Of a DNA stretch of 64,000 nt, positions 46,446 through 55,001 are shown piece by piece. The position numbers and the translations under genes were made by a program. The stretch spans positions 4,154,001-4,218,000 of the forward strand of contig NZ_CP088294.1 in NCBI RefSeq assembly GCF_024666525.1, given 5' to 3'. How positions within the stretch are numbered: position 1 is the stretch's first letter; every line of letters starts with the position of its first letter. The notes under the pieces were generated by a model. That model was not told the DNA's origin and made no database searches. It saw only the letters and a program-made list of their open reading frames with translations. Source of the DNA: Pseudomonas sp. J452 (GTDB lineage: Bacteria > Pseudomonadota > Gammaproteobacteria > Pseudomonadales > Pseudomonadaceae).

Positions 46446-46880
46446 ATGCAAAATCTGCTCTATCGCTGGCTGCTCGCGGTTGGCCTCGGCCATGTGCTGC
46501 TTGGCGTCGTCCTGGCCTTCACCGCGCAGCTGCCCATCGCCGCGCCGTACTTCCACTATCTGTATGCCACCGCCGCTGCCAGCCAGGCACCGCCCGAGGA
46601 ATACCACAACCTGCTGACCACCATGGTGCGCCTGTTCGGCCCCACGGTGGCCAGTTGGGGCTTGCTGTTCAGCCTGCTGGTGTACCTTTACCGCCAGCAC
46701 GGCCACGCGCTGATCAAACCCGCACTGTTCACCGCCCTGCTGCTCTGGTGTGTACTGGACAGCGCGATTTCCGCCTATTACGGCATCCTTGCCCACACTT
46801 ATCTGAACACCCTGGCGGCGCTGTCGATTGCCTTGCCATTGCTGCTACTGCGCCCGCTAAACAGGCCACAGCCAGGCTAG
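46446..46880 (+). CDS. Hypothetical four-helix membrane protein
   Basis: A 144-residue protein with four hydrophobic segments: about 6-30 (YRWLLAVGLGHVLLGVVLAFTAQLP), 62-85 (LFGPTVASWGLLFSLLVYLY), 95-112 (ALFTALLLWCVLDSAIS) and 118-138 (LAHTYLNTLAALSIALPLLLL). No motif identifies a function. It follows ptrB by 46 bases on the same strand. Its stop TAG overlaps the stop of the convergent gene (shared CTAG). Confidence 0.78.
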   Translation: MQNLLYRWLLAVGLGHVLLGVVLAFTAQLPIAAPYFHYLYATAAASQAPPEEYHNLLTTMVRLFGPTVASWGLLFSLLVYLYRQHGHALIKPALFTALLLWCVLDSAISAYYGILAHTYLNTLAALSIALPLLLLRPLNRPQPG

Positions 46881-47176
46881 TCCAGCTGCTCCGCCGGATG
46901 CCGCGGATTGCTATTGCGCTGCGGTTCCAGCTGCGGCAATGGCCGATCCTTGGGCAAGGGTTGTGGCGGCGCCATTTGGCGGTGCTGCGCCGGGCTGTTG
47001 AGCAGCGGCGGATTGCGGTTGCTGTTACCCAGCGGGCGAACCTGCGGCTGGCTGTACGGCTGCGGTGTGGCCGTACCGGGTGACCCGGCAGCCGGACGGC
47101 CCAACAGATCTGCGGCCGACAGCGGCGCGATCTGCAGCAGCCCGACGCACAAGGCGAATACCAGAAAAAGACGCAT
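46877..47176 (-). CDS. Hypothetical small exported Pro/Gln/Asn-rich protein
   Basis: A 99-residue protein with a signal peptide (MRLFLVFALCVGLLQIAPLSAA) and a low-complexity mature part of about 77 residues rich in Pro, Gln, Asn and Arg (e.g. QPYSQPQVRPLGNSNRNPP). It is likely disordered in the periplasm. Codon bias agrees with a real gene, but no family is recognised. It is convergent with the membrane-protein gene and shares its stop region. Confidence 0.65.
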   Translation of the reverse strand: MRLFLVFALCVGLLQIAPLSAADLLGRPAAGSPGTATPQPYSQPQVRPLGNSNRNPPLLNSPAQHRQMAPPQPLPKDRPLPQLEPQRNSNPRHPAEQLD

Positions 47177-47260
47177 GCGGGGACTCCAGCTTCGCGGACT
47201 TTGGCTTTATTCTGGCAGCATCGGAACGCCCGCGTTCGCCACCCGACCACAGGTCCTGTC

Positions 47261-47599
47261 ATGAGCAGCAATCCCAGCTACACCCTATCGGCCAAAGCCG
47301 AAGCAGACTACCGGCAGAAAGCCCTGAAGATGTACCCGCACGTGTGCGGCCGTTGCGCCCGCGAGTTCAGCGGCAAGCGCCTGAGCGAACTGACCGTGCA
47401 CCACCGTGACCACAACCACGACAACAACCCGGCGGATGGCTCCAACTGGGAGCTGCTGTGCCTGTTCTGCCATGACAACGAGCACTCGCGCTACACCGAT
47501 CAGCAGTACTTCGCCGAAGGCTCCACCGCCAGCCCGCAAGCGGCGAAAACCACCTACAAGGCCTTCGGTGACCTGGCCAGCCTGCTGAAAAAGGACTAG
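47261..47599 (+). CDS. HNH nuclease family protein (YajD-like)
   Basis: A 112-residue protein. An HNH zinc-finger nuclease fold is visible: CGRCAREFSGKRLSELTVHHRDHNHDNNP followed by NWELLCLFCHDNEHSRY, giving two CxxC pairs and the His-rich catalytic centre. It matches the YajD family, whose cellular role is unknown. The ATG at 47261 (MSSNPSY) is preferred; the frame extends 20 codons upstream over the intergenic region. Confidence 0.85.
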   Translation: MSSNPSYTLSAKAEADYRQKALKMYPHVCGRCAREFSGKRLSELTVHHRDHNHDNNPADGSNWELLCLFCHDNEHSRYTDQQYFAEGSTASPQAAKTTYKAFGDLASLLKKD

Positions 47600-47626
47600 C
47601 GGCCAGCACAACACTAGGCGCAGCCG

Positions 47627-47632
47627 TATAAT
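47627..47632 (+). promoter_or_regulatory. Perfect TATAAT hexamer before the tRNA methyltransferase gene
   Basis: An exact TATAAT lies 27 bases upstream of the GTG start at 47659. I do not see a good -35 hexamer at the usual distance, so this is only a candidate -10 element. Confidence 0.35.
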
Positions 47633-47658
47633 CGCGTCTTTTTTGCGCGAGCCTCACC

Positions 47659-48129
47659 GTGGCCAACAAACGATACAGCTGCATCGGCCTGTTCAATCCC
47701 AAGTCACCGGAGAACGTCGGCTCGATCATGCGCGCCGCCGGCTGCTATGGCGTCAGCTCGGTGTTCTACACCGGCACCCGCTATGACCGCGCCAAGGACT
47801 TCGTCACCGACACCAAGAAGGTCCACCAGGACATTCCGCTGATCAACATCGACGACCTGCGCCGCATCGTGCCGCTCGGCTGCACGCCGGTGGCGGTGGA
47901 ACTGGTGGAAGGCGCCCGCGCCCTGCCCGACTACACCCACCCGGACCGGGCGCTGTACATCTTCGGCCCGGAAGACGGCTCGCTGGACAAGGAAATCCGC
48001 GACTGGTGTGGCGACGAAGTGGTGTACATCCCCACCAATGGCTGCATGAACCTGGCAGCCACGGTCAACGTGGTGCTCTACGACCGCCTGGCCAAGGGCA
48101 ATAACACCCGCTCGGGGCCGCTGTTCTAG
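47659..48129 (+). CDS. TrmH/SpoU-family RNA 2'-O-methyltransferase (TrmL-like)
   Basis: A 156-residue SPOUT methyltransferase of the minimal TrmL type. The knot motifs are NPKSPENVGSIMRAAGCYGV at about residues 14-33, LYIFGPEDGSLDKE and CMNLAATVNVVLYDRL. TrmL methylates the wobble ribose of tRNA-Leu; related single-domain proteins have other targets. The start is GTG (gtggccaacaaacg), immediately after the transcript-start region. Confidence 0.85.
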   Translation: MANKRYSCIGLFNPKSPENVGSIMRAAGCYGVSSVFYTGTRYDRAKDFVTDTKKVHQDIPLINIDDLRRIVPLGCTPVAVELVEGARALPDYTHPDRALYIFGPEDGSLDKEIRDWCGDEVVYIPTNGCMNLAATVNVVLYDRLAKGNNTRSGPLF

Positions 48130-48162
48130 AAGCGTGTTTACGATCTTTTGCGCCGCGCCTCC

Positions 48163-48216
48163 GGTAGGGCGGGTGAAACCCGCGCGGCCAGCGATGCGGG
48201 TTTCACCCGCCCTACC
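48163..48216. repeat. GTAGGGCGGGTG-type intergenic inverted repeat, copy 2
   Basis: A 21-base arm starting GGTAGGGCGGGTGAAACCCG (48163-48183) is exactly complementary to the arm at 48196-48216, with a 12-base loop. It lies between two convergent genes and shares its outer core with 32468-32520. Confidence 0.85.
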
Positions 48217-48306
48217 CCTGTTCACAATCTCGCCGGTGACCGTTAGCTGCCGGTGTGCGGTGCGCAGAAGCGCCCACCGCCGGACTAGGACCGGCCCGCG
48301 AAACGC

Positions 48307-49533
48307 CTATTTGCGCAACAGGTCGCTATCCAGCACCTCCGACGCGCGGCCCATGACGTTCTCGCTGATCTCGATCAGGTCCTTGGTGCTGGCCTTATCC
48401 AGACGCATCAAACCGCGGGTGACGTCGTCCAGCGAGCGCTGGTTGTTGGTGTTCTTGCGGATTTCCCGGTCCAGCTCCTGCAGCAGCAACACCGCGCGGG
48501 CGGTGATCGGCCCGCTGGACTCCTCGGTGCGCAAGGTATCGACCGGCTTGCTCCAGCCAATCAGCTTCTTGCGGATGGCCTGGTAGCGGTCTTCGCTCAT
48601 GCCGCCGGCACGGCGCATCAGTTCGATGGCGTAGTACTCGGCGATGCCTTCGCTGATCCAGTCGCTCTTGTTGGTATCACGAATACGACTGAACACATGC
48701 ACCAGCTCGTGCACCAGGGAGCTGGTGCCGTTCTCGCTGACCAGTGGGCGGTCGCTGTGCATGAACAGCGAGTTGGGTGCCGACAGGCCGCCGCGCCACA
48801 TCGGGTCGCCGGCGCCGACGATCAGCAGCTTGGCCGGATCACGCGGAAATACCGCCTGGGCTTCCGGCCAGACAAAGGTCAGCAGGGTGATGATGTCCAT
48901 CCGCCGCAGCCCTTCGCCTACTGGGGCGGCCACGGTCACGTCGGTATCGCCGAGCTGGGCGCGGCGGCTGCCGATCTTGCCGGCGAGGATCCAGCCGGTC
49001 GGGCGGTCCAACTTGCGCGCGGGGTTGTCGATGCGGAAACGGTTCTCGCCGATGCGCGGCCAGCCGGTCTCGACGCCCTTCCAGCCTTTCGGCAGTTCGA
49101 ACTGCAGGCGCGCGACCAGCTCGATGCTGTCGTCCTTGATCAGGTGCGCGCTGGGCACCAGATTGTCGCCGCGCAGCAGCGCCCAGTCCTCGGTCATCCG
49201 CGCATCGAAACTGCCGGATTTGCGCGGATGGCTGATGCGCACCTTGTAGCTGAGTTTGCTCTGGCCCTTGCCCGGCTGCCAGACACCTTTCTCGGCGCCG
49301 TCCAGCTGCCAGCTGCCATCGGCCTGGAAGTCGCTGTAGTAGTCCTTGTCGCCCAGATCGAAGGTCAGGCTGCGCACCAGATCGGCCTGTTCCAGCGTCA
49401 GGCTGACTTCAGCCTGGTCGCTTTCCGGAAGAAAGCGCACGTGGTAGTCGAGGTCGACTTTCTTCGCCGCCCAGAGCGGTGCGCTCAGGCTCAGCAGGAG
49501 GGCGGCGGACAGCAGTTTGAGACGGGCGGGCAT
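48307..49533 (-). CDS. Exported gluzincin-like metallopeptidase homologue
   Basis: A 408-residue protein with a signal peptide (MPARLKLLSAALLLSLSAPLWA). Residues about 24-200 are beta-rich, like the N-terminal domain of M1 enzymes. The zinc motif is SSLVHELVHVFSR with His275, Glu276, His279, followed by SDWISEGIAEYYA, where Glu295 or Glu299 is the third ligand. This is the M1/M61 gluzincin arrangement. The C-terminal part is helical. Substrate unknown. It is next to ycgN. Confidence 0.78.
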   Translation of the reverse strand: MPARLKLLSAALLLSLSAPLWAAKKVDLDYHVRFLPESDQAEVSLTLEQADLVRSLTFDLGDKDYYSDFQADGSWQLDGAEKGVWQPGKGQSKLSYKVRISHPRKSGSFDARMTEDWALLRGDNLVPSAHLIKDDSIELVARLQFELPKGWKGVETGWPRIGENRFRIDNPARKLDRPTGWILAGKIGSRRAQLGDTDVTVAAPVGEGLRRMDIITLLTFVWPEAQAVFPRDPAKLLIVGAGDPMWRGGLSAPNSLFMHSDRPLVSENGTSSLVHELVHVFSRIRDTNKSDWISEGIAEYYAIELMRRAGGMSEDRYQAIRKKLIGWSKPVDTLRTEESSGPITARAVLLLQELDREIRKNTNNQRSLDDVTRGLMRLDKASTKDLIEISENVMGRASEVLDSDLLRK

Positions 49534-49585
49534 TGTGCAAGCTCCATGCGTGAGCAGGTATAGACCTATCGCCAGCGCGAAAGGC

Positions 49586-50035
49586 TCAACCGGCGCGGAA
49601 AATCAGATGATCTTCCCAGTCATCCTCGGCCACGCTGTTTTCGCTGAGCATGCGTCCGGACTGGGAAATGCGTTCGTGGTGCACCGCATCGCGGTCGCCG
49701 CAGACCAGATGGTGCCAGAGCGGCAGGTCCTTGCCCTCGCTGACCAGGCGGTAGCCACAGGTCGGCGGCAGCCACTGGAACTGATCGGCCTGCGCCGGCG
49801 TGAGCTGGATGCAGTCCGGCACCTGGGCGCGGCGATTGGCGTAGTCGCTGCAGCGGCAGGTCTGCATATCCAGCAGTTTGCAGGCGATACGCGTGTAGTA
49901 GACGCTGCCGTCATCCTCGTCTTCGAGTTTCTGCAGGCAGCACAGGCCGCAACCGTCGCACAGCGACTCCCACTCGTCCTGGTCGAGCTGAGCGAGAGTC
50001 TTGCGTTTCCAGAAGGGTTCGACTTTGGCGGCCAT
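49586..50035 (-). CDS. ycgN: YcgN family cysteine-cluster protein
   Basis: A 149-residue protein of the YkgJ/YcgN (UPF0260) family. Cysteines are clustered as [14 protein letters not shown], later [17 protein letters not shown], then DCIQL and CGYRL, plausibly a metal or Fe-S site. The role is unknown. In pseudomonads and enterobacteria it lies close to ycgL; here ycgL is about 10 kb away (59839-60132), separated by the chemoreceptor and the accessory operon. Confidence 0.88.
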   Translation of the reverse strand: MAAKVEPFWKRKTLAQLDQDEWESLCDGCGLCCLQKLEDEDDGSVYYTRIACKLLDMQTCRCSDYANRRAQVPDCIQLTPAQADQFQWLPPTCGYRLVSEGKDLPLWHHLVCGDRDAVHHERISQSGRMLSENSVAEDDWEDHLIFRAG

Positions 50036-50273
50036 GACAGACTACGAGGGTGAAAAGGCCGGCAGTCTAGCCCGTGTGCGGGAACGGGCCAAGCGCGGGC
50101 GACTGATGGTTGAAAGATCATCCAGGCAAATCCGCAGCGGTTTTTATTCAGTTATTTTACTGACCGCGATTACAGCTTTTTACTGATATCAGGCAGATCT
50201 GGTCTAGGCTGAACCCAGCACTGGCCCTTCGCCACGTCTTTACGAAGACTGCCTTTCGTCAAGGAAGATAACC

Positions 50274-51896
50274 ATGAAAAGCTGGAAGATCAGAACCCAT
50301 CTGTTACTGCTGGTCGTAGCCCTGTTAGCGGGTCTGCTGCTGGTCGGCCTGCTCGGCATGCAGGGTCTCAAAACCACCGTACGCGGCCTGGAAACCGTCT
50401 ATCTCGACCGCGTGGTGCCATTGCGCGATCTCAAGCTGATCGCCGACCTATATGCGGTAAACATCGTCGACGCCACCCACAAGGCACGCAGCGGCACCCT
50501 CACCCCGGCAGCGGCACAAGCGTTGATCGAGCAGGCCGAACAACGCATCGAAGACACCTGGCAGGCCTACCTGGCGACCCAACTGATCACCGAAGAGACG
50601 CGCCTGATCGACGAGATCAAACCGCTGATGGCCAACGCCGAGCAGCCGCTAGGCGAGCTGCAGCGCATGCTGCGGCAAAACGATCTCGTGGCTGTAGGGC
50701 AATTCGCCGACAGCCGCCTCTACCCGCTGATCGACCCGCTCTCGGCGAAATTCTCCGAACTGATCGAGGTGCAATTGCTGGAAGCCAAACACCAGTTCGA
50801 GCTGGGCCAGCGCACCTATAGCAACGACCTGCAGCTGAGCAGTGGCGTACTGCTGCTCGCTCTGCTTTTCGGTGCAGGCCAGGCGCTGTACTTTGCCCGC
50901 CTGCTGAAACGCCAGCTGGGTGCCGAGCCGGGCGAGCTGGAGGCCATCAGCGCACGCATCGCCCTGGGCCAACTGGCCACCCAGGCAGGCCTGGAACAGG
51001 CCAGCACCGGGGTGATGAAGTCGGTGCAAAGCATGCACCACGGCCTGCGCGACATGATCGGCAATATCGGCGAGGCTTCCGAGCAGATCGAATGCGCCTC
51101 GCTGCAACTGGCCGCCTCCTCCGAGCAGGTGCTCAACAGCGCCAATATCCAGAGCGATACCGCCTCGGCCATCGCCGCCACCATGGAAGAGATGGCGGTG
51201 AGCATCAGCCAGATCGCCGAGAACGCCCAGCAAACCCGCGACATGGCGCAGAAAGCCGGCAGCCTGAGTGACGATGGCCTGCAGGTGACCGCAGCGGCCA
51301 TCGCGGAAATGCGTGGCATCGCCGAACTGGTGACGCAGAGCGCGGCGGATATCGAACACCTGGCCGACCAGTCGGCCAACATCAGCGCCATCGTCGACGT
51401 GATCAAGGGCATCGCCGAACAGACCAACCTACTGGCCCTGAATGCCGCCATCGAGGCCGCGCGGGCCGGCGAGCAGGGTCGTGGCTTCGCCGTGGTGGCC
51501 GATGAAGTGCGCGGCCTGGCCAGCCGTACGGCGCAGTCGACCACGGAGATCGTCGGCCTGGTCGACTCGATCCAGAGCGGCATGCACAAGGCCAAGAGCA
51601 GTATGAGCGCCGGACGCGAGCGCCTCAGCAGCGGCACGCAGCTGGTGGAACAGGCCGGCACGGCGATGCAGGACATCCGCACGGCGCTGAGCGAGTCGCT
51701 GCAGGCGGTCAACGTCATCTCCATGTCCCTGCAGGAGCAGCGCGCCGCCAGTGAACAGGTAGCGATGAACGTGGAGCGGGTGGCGCAGATAGTCGAGGAG
51801 AACTCGGCAGCCCAGGGCGGCATCGTTCAGGCCATCCAGGGCCTGCAGGCCATGTCCGGACGCTTGCAGGGCATGTTGCAGCGCTTCAGTTTCTGA
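50274..51896 (+). CDS. Methyl-accepting chemotaxis protein
   Basis: A 540-residue transmembrane receptor. TM1 is at about residues 8-30 ([23 protein letters not shown]). A four-helix-bundle periplasmic domain runs over about 31-185. TM2 is at about 188-210 ([19 protein letters not shown]), then a divergent HAMP segment ([22 protein letters not shown]). The cytoplasmic hairpin tip is [20 protein letters not shown]. The periplasmic part resembles 4HB_MCP sensors; the ligand is unknown. It is transcribed alone just before the accessory operon. There is no methylesterase or CheW gene nearby. Confidence 0.92.
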   Translation: MKSWKIRTHLLLLVVALLAGLLLVGLLGMQGLKTTVRGLETVYLDRVVPLRDLKLIADLYAVNIVDATHKARSGTLTPAAAQALIEQAEQRIEDTWQAYLATQLITEETRLIDEIKPLMANAEQPLGELQRMLRQNDLVAVGQFADSRLYPLIDPLSAKFSELIEVQLLEAKHQFELGQRTYSNDLQLSSGVLLLALLFGAGQALYFARLLKRQLGAEPGELEAISARIALGQLATQAGLEQASTGVMKSVQSMHHGLRDMIGNIGEASEQIECASLQLAASSEQVLNSANIQSDTASAIAATMEEMAVSISQIAENAQQTRDMAQKAGSLSDDGLQVTAAAIAEMRGIAELVTQSAADIEHLADQSANISAIVDVIKGIAEQTNLLALNAAIEAARAGEQGRGFAVVADEVRGLASRTAQSTTEIVGLVDSIQSGMHKAKSSMSAGRERLSSGTQLVEQAGTAMQDIRTALSESLQAVNVISMSLQEQRAASEQVAMNVERVAQIVEENSAAQGGIVQAIQGLQAMSGRLQGMLQRFSF

Positions 51897-51922
51897 AGTT
51901 ACGGTACGTACCGCGCAGGCCC

Positions 51923-52408
51923 TCAGGCCTCCTGAGGGCGCTTGACCGGAAAAGACACGAAAGGCTTGATCTCCTTGAGCACGAACATGCTCTGCATCTC
52001 CTTGATGCCGGGCAATTGCCGGACCACCGACATGGCAAAGTCAGCAAACGAATCGAGGTCGCGCGCCACCACCTGTAACAGGAAGTCGGCGTCGCCACCG
52101 ATGCTGTAGCACGCCACCACATCCTCCAGCTGCATCACTTCCTGCTCGAACTTCTTCGCTTCGGCTTCACTGTGGCGGTCAATGTTGATGCGGATGAACA
52201 CCATGACCCCCAGCCCGATCTTGCGCCGGTCGAGCACCGCCCTATAACCCTGGATATAGCGATGCTCCTCGAGCTGGCGCACCCTCCGCCAGCAGGGCGA
52301 GGCAGACATGCCGATGTGGTCGGCCAAGGTCTGATTGGTGATCCTGCCGTCCTGTTGCAGGGCTGTAAGGATTTTGACATCTGTCAGATTTAGCGCCTGC
52401 TCGGTCAT
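51923..52408 (-). CDS. Lrp/AsnC-family transcriptional regulator
   Basis: A 161-residue Lrp/AsnC regulator. The HTH is at about residues 8-55 (LTDVKILTALQQDGRITNQ, then SPCWRRVRQLEE), joined to the RAM ligand-binding beta sheet (VVACYSIGGDADFLLQVVARDL). These proteins usually sense amino acids. The ATG at 52408 (MTEQALNL) has GGTGG upstream, whereas the ATG four codons earlier has none. It is divergent from the eight-gene operon that begins at 52768, so I infer that it controls that operon and senses an amino-acid-like product or precursor. Confidence 0.9.
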   Translation of the reverse strand: MTEQALNLTDVKILTALQQDGRITNQTLADHIGMSASPCWRRVRQLEEHRYIQGYRAVLDRRKIGLGVMVFIRINIDRHSEAEAKKFEQEVMQLEDVVACYSIGGDADFLLQVVARDLDSFADFAMSVVRQLPGIKEMQSMFVLKEIKPFVSFPVKRPQEA

Positions 52409-52767
52409 AAATTCCACCATCCATTGCGAAGTAGGTAGATTTTACCTATTTCGCTTTTACTGGCAATTGAAATAGAAATTTTTTTCCCGGCCAAAAAGCG
52501 TAGCATTTTTCCAACTTCAGAACTTATGAAGTTCATAACTTCGGACAGCCATAACTTCTTCAACCGGGATTACCGCGCCTTACTCTCCTGGGAAACCCTG
52601 AACAATATAGCTCCGTGAAATCGCCAGCCTGTACCCGCACGGCTACTCTGGCGCACTCTTCTCTGCGCTTATTTTTCAGATTATTTCCAGGCAAATCGAT
52701 GCAGGACGCATCGCTAAATAAATAAACCAAAGTTGGTCGCAACCTTTTTGCGACCCCAGGGTGATCA
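52409..52767. promoter_or_regulatory. Control region between the Lrp/AsnC gene and the accessory operon
   Basis: This 359-base region without a gene is clearly AT-richer than its flanks (AT-rich 52437-52490). It holds GAACTTATGAAGTTC (52520-52534, a 6-3-6 palindrome), two direct copies of ATAACTTC (52535-52542 and 52551-52558), and two perfect hairpins just before the first gene: CGATGC-AGGAC-GCATCG (52697-52713) and GGTCGCAA-CCTTT-TTGCGACC (52735-52755). The palindrome and repeats fit an Lrp-type operator array; the hairpins could be leader structures. No known riboswitch was recognised. Confidence 0.6.
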
Positions 52768-53145
52768 ATGATTCTTCATCTGGTTTTTTTCAAGTTCGAT
52801 GAACCCTATCAATGGTGCGACGACGAAGTCATCGACGCCGAGACAGCAACACGCCAGCACCCAGTGCATATTAACGAGATAGCGGGCTGGGCTTGTGGAA
52901 GAAATATCAGCTTGCGCAAACAGGCCATGGACTTCGTGGTGATGGGCTTGTTCGAAAACCAGCAGGCGTTATCTGCGTTCCTCATTCACCCCAACCATCA
53001 GCTAGGGGTACAGAAGTGGCAAAAGATTGCCAGCTGGCAGGTGGTGGATATTGACATCGGCAGTGACACTACAAAATTTTTCGGGCTGTTCAATAGCTGG
53101 TCTGATTTCAGCCTGACAACGCTCGAAGAATTAAAGGCTTCTTGA
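52768..53145 (+). CDS. Dabb-domain (stress-responsive A/B barrel) protein
   Basis: A 125-residue protein beginning MILHLVFFKFDEP and containing MDFVVMGLFENQQALSAFLIHPNHQLGVQKW. This has the form of the dimeric alpha/beta-barrel (Dabb) family, which includes some enzymes such as olivetolic acid cyclase and many of unknown role. It is the first gene of the accessory operon, with a weak AGGGTG SD five bases before ATG. GC is near 50 percent, clearly below the flanking genes, which suggests transfer. Function in the pathway is not known. Confidence 0.75.
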   Translation: MILHLVFFKFDEPYQWCDDEVIDAETATRQHPVHINEIAGWACGRNISLRKQAMDFVVMGLFENQQALSAFLIHPNHQLGVQKWQKIASWQVVDIDIGSDTTKFFGLFNSWSDFSLTTLEELKAS

Positions 53146-53162
53146 TAGTCGTGGAGGACTCA

Positions 53163-53585
53163 ATGAATTTCGATGCTGCTGTTCACAAGTGCGTAATCGT
53201 AGTCGACAGCGCCCTGGGTCTAGGACATGCCGCCAATGCGGTCAGCGTCATTGGTGTCAGCCTGGGACGTTCGGTCTACGGCCTGGTCGGGCCTGACCTG
53301 CAGAGCCATGACAAGGTTAACTACCCCGGCGTTATCTACGCACCGCTGCCCATTCTGCTTGCCAGCAATGAACAGCTGCAGGCACTGCAAGAGAAAGCAC
53401 TGGCAGACGAGGAAATCCATAGCATGCCATTCAGTGCCCTGGCGCAATCCTGCAAGACCTATCAGGAATATGAGGTGCGCATCTCCGAGGCCGACAGCTC
53501 GGCCATCGAATTGGTTGCGATTGGTTTGATTGGGCCACAGAAAAAAATCAGCAAGTTGACCGGTAATCTTCCACTGTTCAAATAG
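53163..53585 (+). CDS. DUF2000-domain protein
   Basis: A 140-residue protein with the DUF2000 pattern: HKCVIVVDSALGLGHAANAV near the start, SLGRSVYGLVGPDLQSHD, PLPILLASNEQLQALQEKA, SCKTYQEYE and the end GPQKKISKLTGNLPLF. DUF2000 proteins are thought to adopt a PTH2-like (peptidyl-tRNA hydrolase II) fold, but no activity is established. The ATG at 53163 follows GGAGG at seven-base spacing; an upstream in-frame start (53142) overlaps the previous gene. Lower GC than the flanks. Confidence 0.75.
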   Translation: MNFDAAVHKCVIVVDSALGLGHAANAVSVIGVSLGRSVYGLVGPDLQSHDKVNYPGVIYAPLPILLASNEQLQALQEKALADEEIHSMPFSALAQSCKTYQEYEVRISEADSSAIELVAIGLIGPQKKISKLTGNLPLFK

Positions 53586-53598
53586 CAAGGAGGTTGTA

Positions 53599-54999
53599 GT
53601 GTACGCTTTATTCAAGCCGGAACTTCTGGAGTTGGCCCGTACGACTTACCAGCAACATGCACTGTTTGAGCGCGGCGGCATTTCTGCCGGGGAGTTGGTG
53701 CATATTCAACTTGAGCGCCTTAGACAGATAATCCGCCATGTAAAAACAGAGTCGCCGTTCTACCGAGACAGACTATCTTTTCTGTCCAAAAACGCCATCG
53801 ACACATTGGACTGGCAGACGTTTCGCAAGTTGCCCTTCACCACCAAGAACGATTTACGCGACGCGGGCCACAACATGGCAGCCGCGTCATTGAAAAAAGC
53901 CTGGATCTATTACGAGACCACCGGCACCACGGGTGCAGCGACACCGTGCCCACGCAACGAACAGGATTCGATATTCAATAATACGCCGCTGATATTGCGT
54001 TACCGTGAGTTGTTTCGCGCCCACGCTCAGCAACATATTGTCGGCGTAATGGGCCCTACGGAATTGCACTCTACCGGCGACACTTTTGAAGATGTTTGTC
54101 GCAGCCTGGGCCACACCGTAGTGAAAATGTGGCCACGCTCACCCGTGGTTGGGCTGGATCGTGCGGTCACCTTGATCCGGGAGCTGAAGATCACCGCCCT
54201 GGTCTGTACACCGGCAGTCGCCATCAATCTGGCCAAGCATCTGCTCAAAAAGGGCCAGAAGCCCTCCGCGCTGGGGGTAAAACTGATTTTCACCCTGGGT
54301 GAGCTGACTACACCGGCGTTGCTGCGCAATATCGGCGATGTCTGGGGCAGTGCCGTGTACAACTGCATGTATGCCTCGCAAGAGTCGTCGATCCTGGCCG
54401 CCAGCGACAAGGACGGCAACCTCTGCACGGTTCCCTTGAACGTGGTCTATGAGGTGATCAACCCACTGACCGGCCAAGTGCTGGAGCCGGTGAACGCCAG
54501 AATGACCGGCGAACTGGTGATCACCCACCTTTACCCAGGGCAAAAACCGCTGATCCGCTATCGCACCGGGGATATGGTCAGGGCGCAGGTAATGGATAAG
54601 GGCAAGTGGCAGATCATTCCCATCGGGCGGGTCAGGGACACCTTGGTCATCAACGGCCACAACCACTGCGCCTACGACATCGAAGCCGCCCTGTTCGAAC
54701 ACCTTAAAGGCTGCCTGGATTACCACATTCAGGTGGAAACCGTGGCGGGTGTCGATCAGTTGAGCGTCACCTTGGAGCTGGAGCAGAACAGCACAGCCCA
54801 CAACGACCTGGAGGCCGTTGCCCGCTCCATGCAAGCCAGGCTCGGTGCCCGTACCCAGATCACCCTAGGCTCCACCGATGCCGTAACCGGCACTGCGGCG
54901 ATGGTCAGCTGGAAGGCTGCCAGGCTCCACGACAAGCGCAGCGGTAGTGACAACCGCGAGCGCGAAACCGCTTTGCAGATTGCGGCGCGGAGGGCCTGA
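53599..54999 (+). CDS. PaaK-like adenylate-forming enzyme
   Basis: A 466-residue ANL-superfamily protein nearest to phenylacetate-CoA ligase. Visible motifs: YYETTGTTGAATPCPR (residues 104-119, the A3 loop), YRTGDM (321-326), and GRVRDTLVINGHNHCAYDIE (343-362). The GHNHxxxDIE phrase also recalls fatty acyl-AMP ligases. The C-terminal Lys motif is not the canonical PxxGKxxR; the nearest Lys is in AMVSWKAARLH. Start GTG at 53599 with AAGGAGG upstream. It is expected to adenylate a carboxylate such as an amino acid or aromatic-like acid, but there is no carrier-protein gene in the operon to receive the product. Confidence 0.8.
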   Translation: MYALFKPELLELARTTYQQHALFERGGISAGELVHIQLERLRQIIRHVKTESPFYRDRLSFLSKNAIDTLDWQTFRKLPFTTKNDLRDAGHNMAAASLKKAWIYYETTGTTGAATPCPRNEQDSIFNNTPLILRYRELFRAHAQQHIVGVMGPTELHSTGDTFEDVCRSLGHTVVKMWPRSPVVGLDRAVTLIRELKITALVCTPAVAINLAKHLLKKGQKPSALGVKLIFTLGELTTPALLRNIGDVWGSAVYNCMYASQESSILAASDKDGNLCTVPLNVVYEVINPLTGQVLEPVNARMTGELVITHLYPGQKPLIRYRTGDMVRAQVMDKGKWQIIPIGRVRDTLVINGHNHCAYDIEAALFEHLKGCLDYHIQVETVAGVDQLSVTLELEQNSTAHNDLEAVARSMQARLGARTQITLGSTDAVTGTAAMVSWKAARLHDKRSGSDNRERETALQIAARRA

Positions 55000-55001
55000 G
55001 C

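Noticed and set aside
32468..48216. Possible CRISPR-like repeats
   Set aside because: The repeated elements are single, far apart and hairpin-like; there is no regular spacing, spacer series or cas gene.
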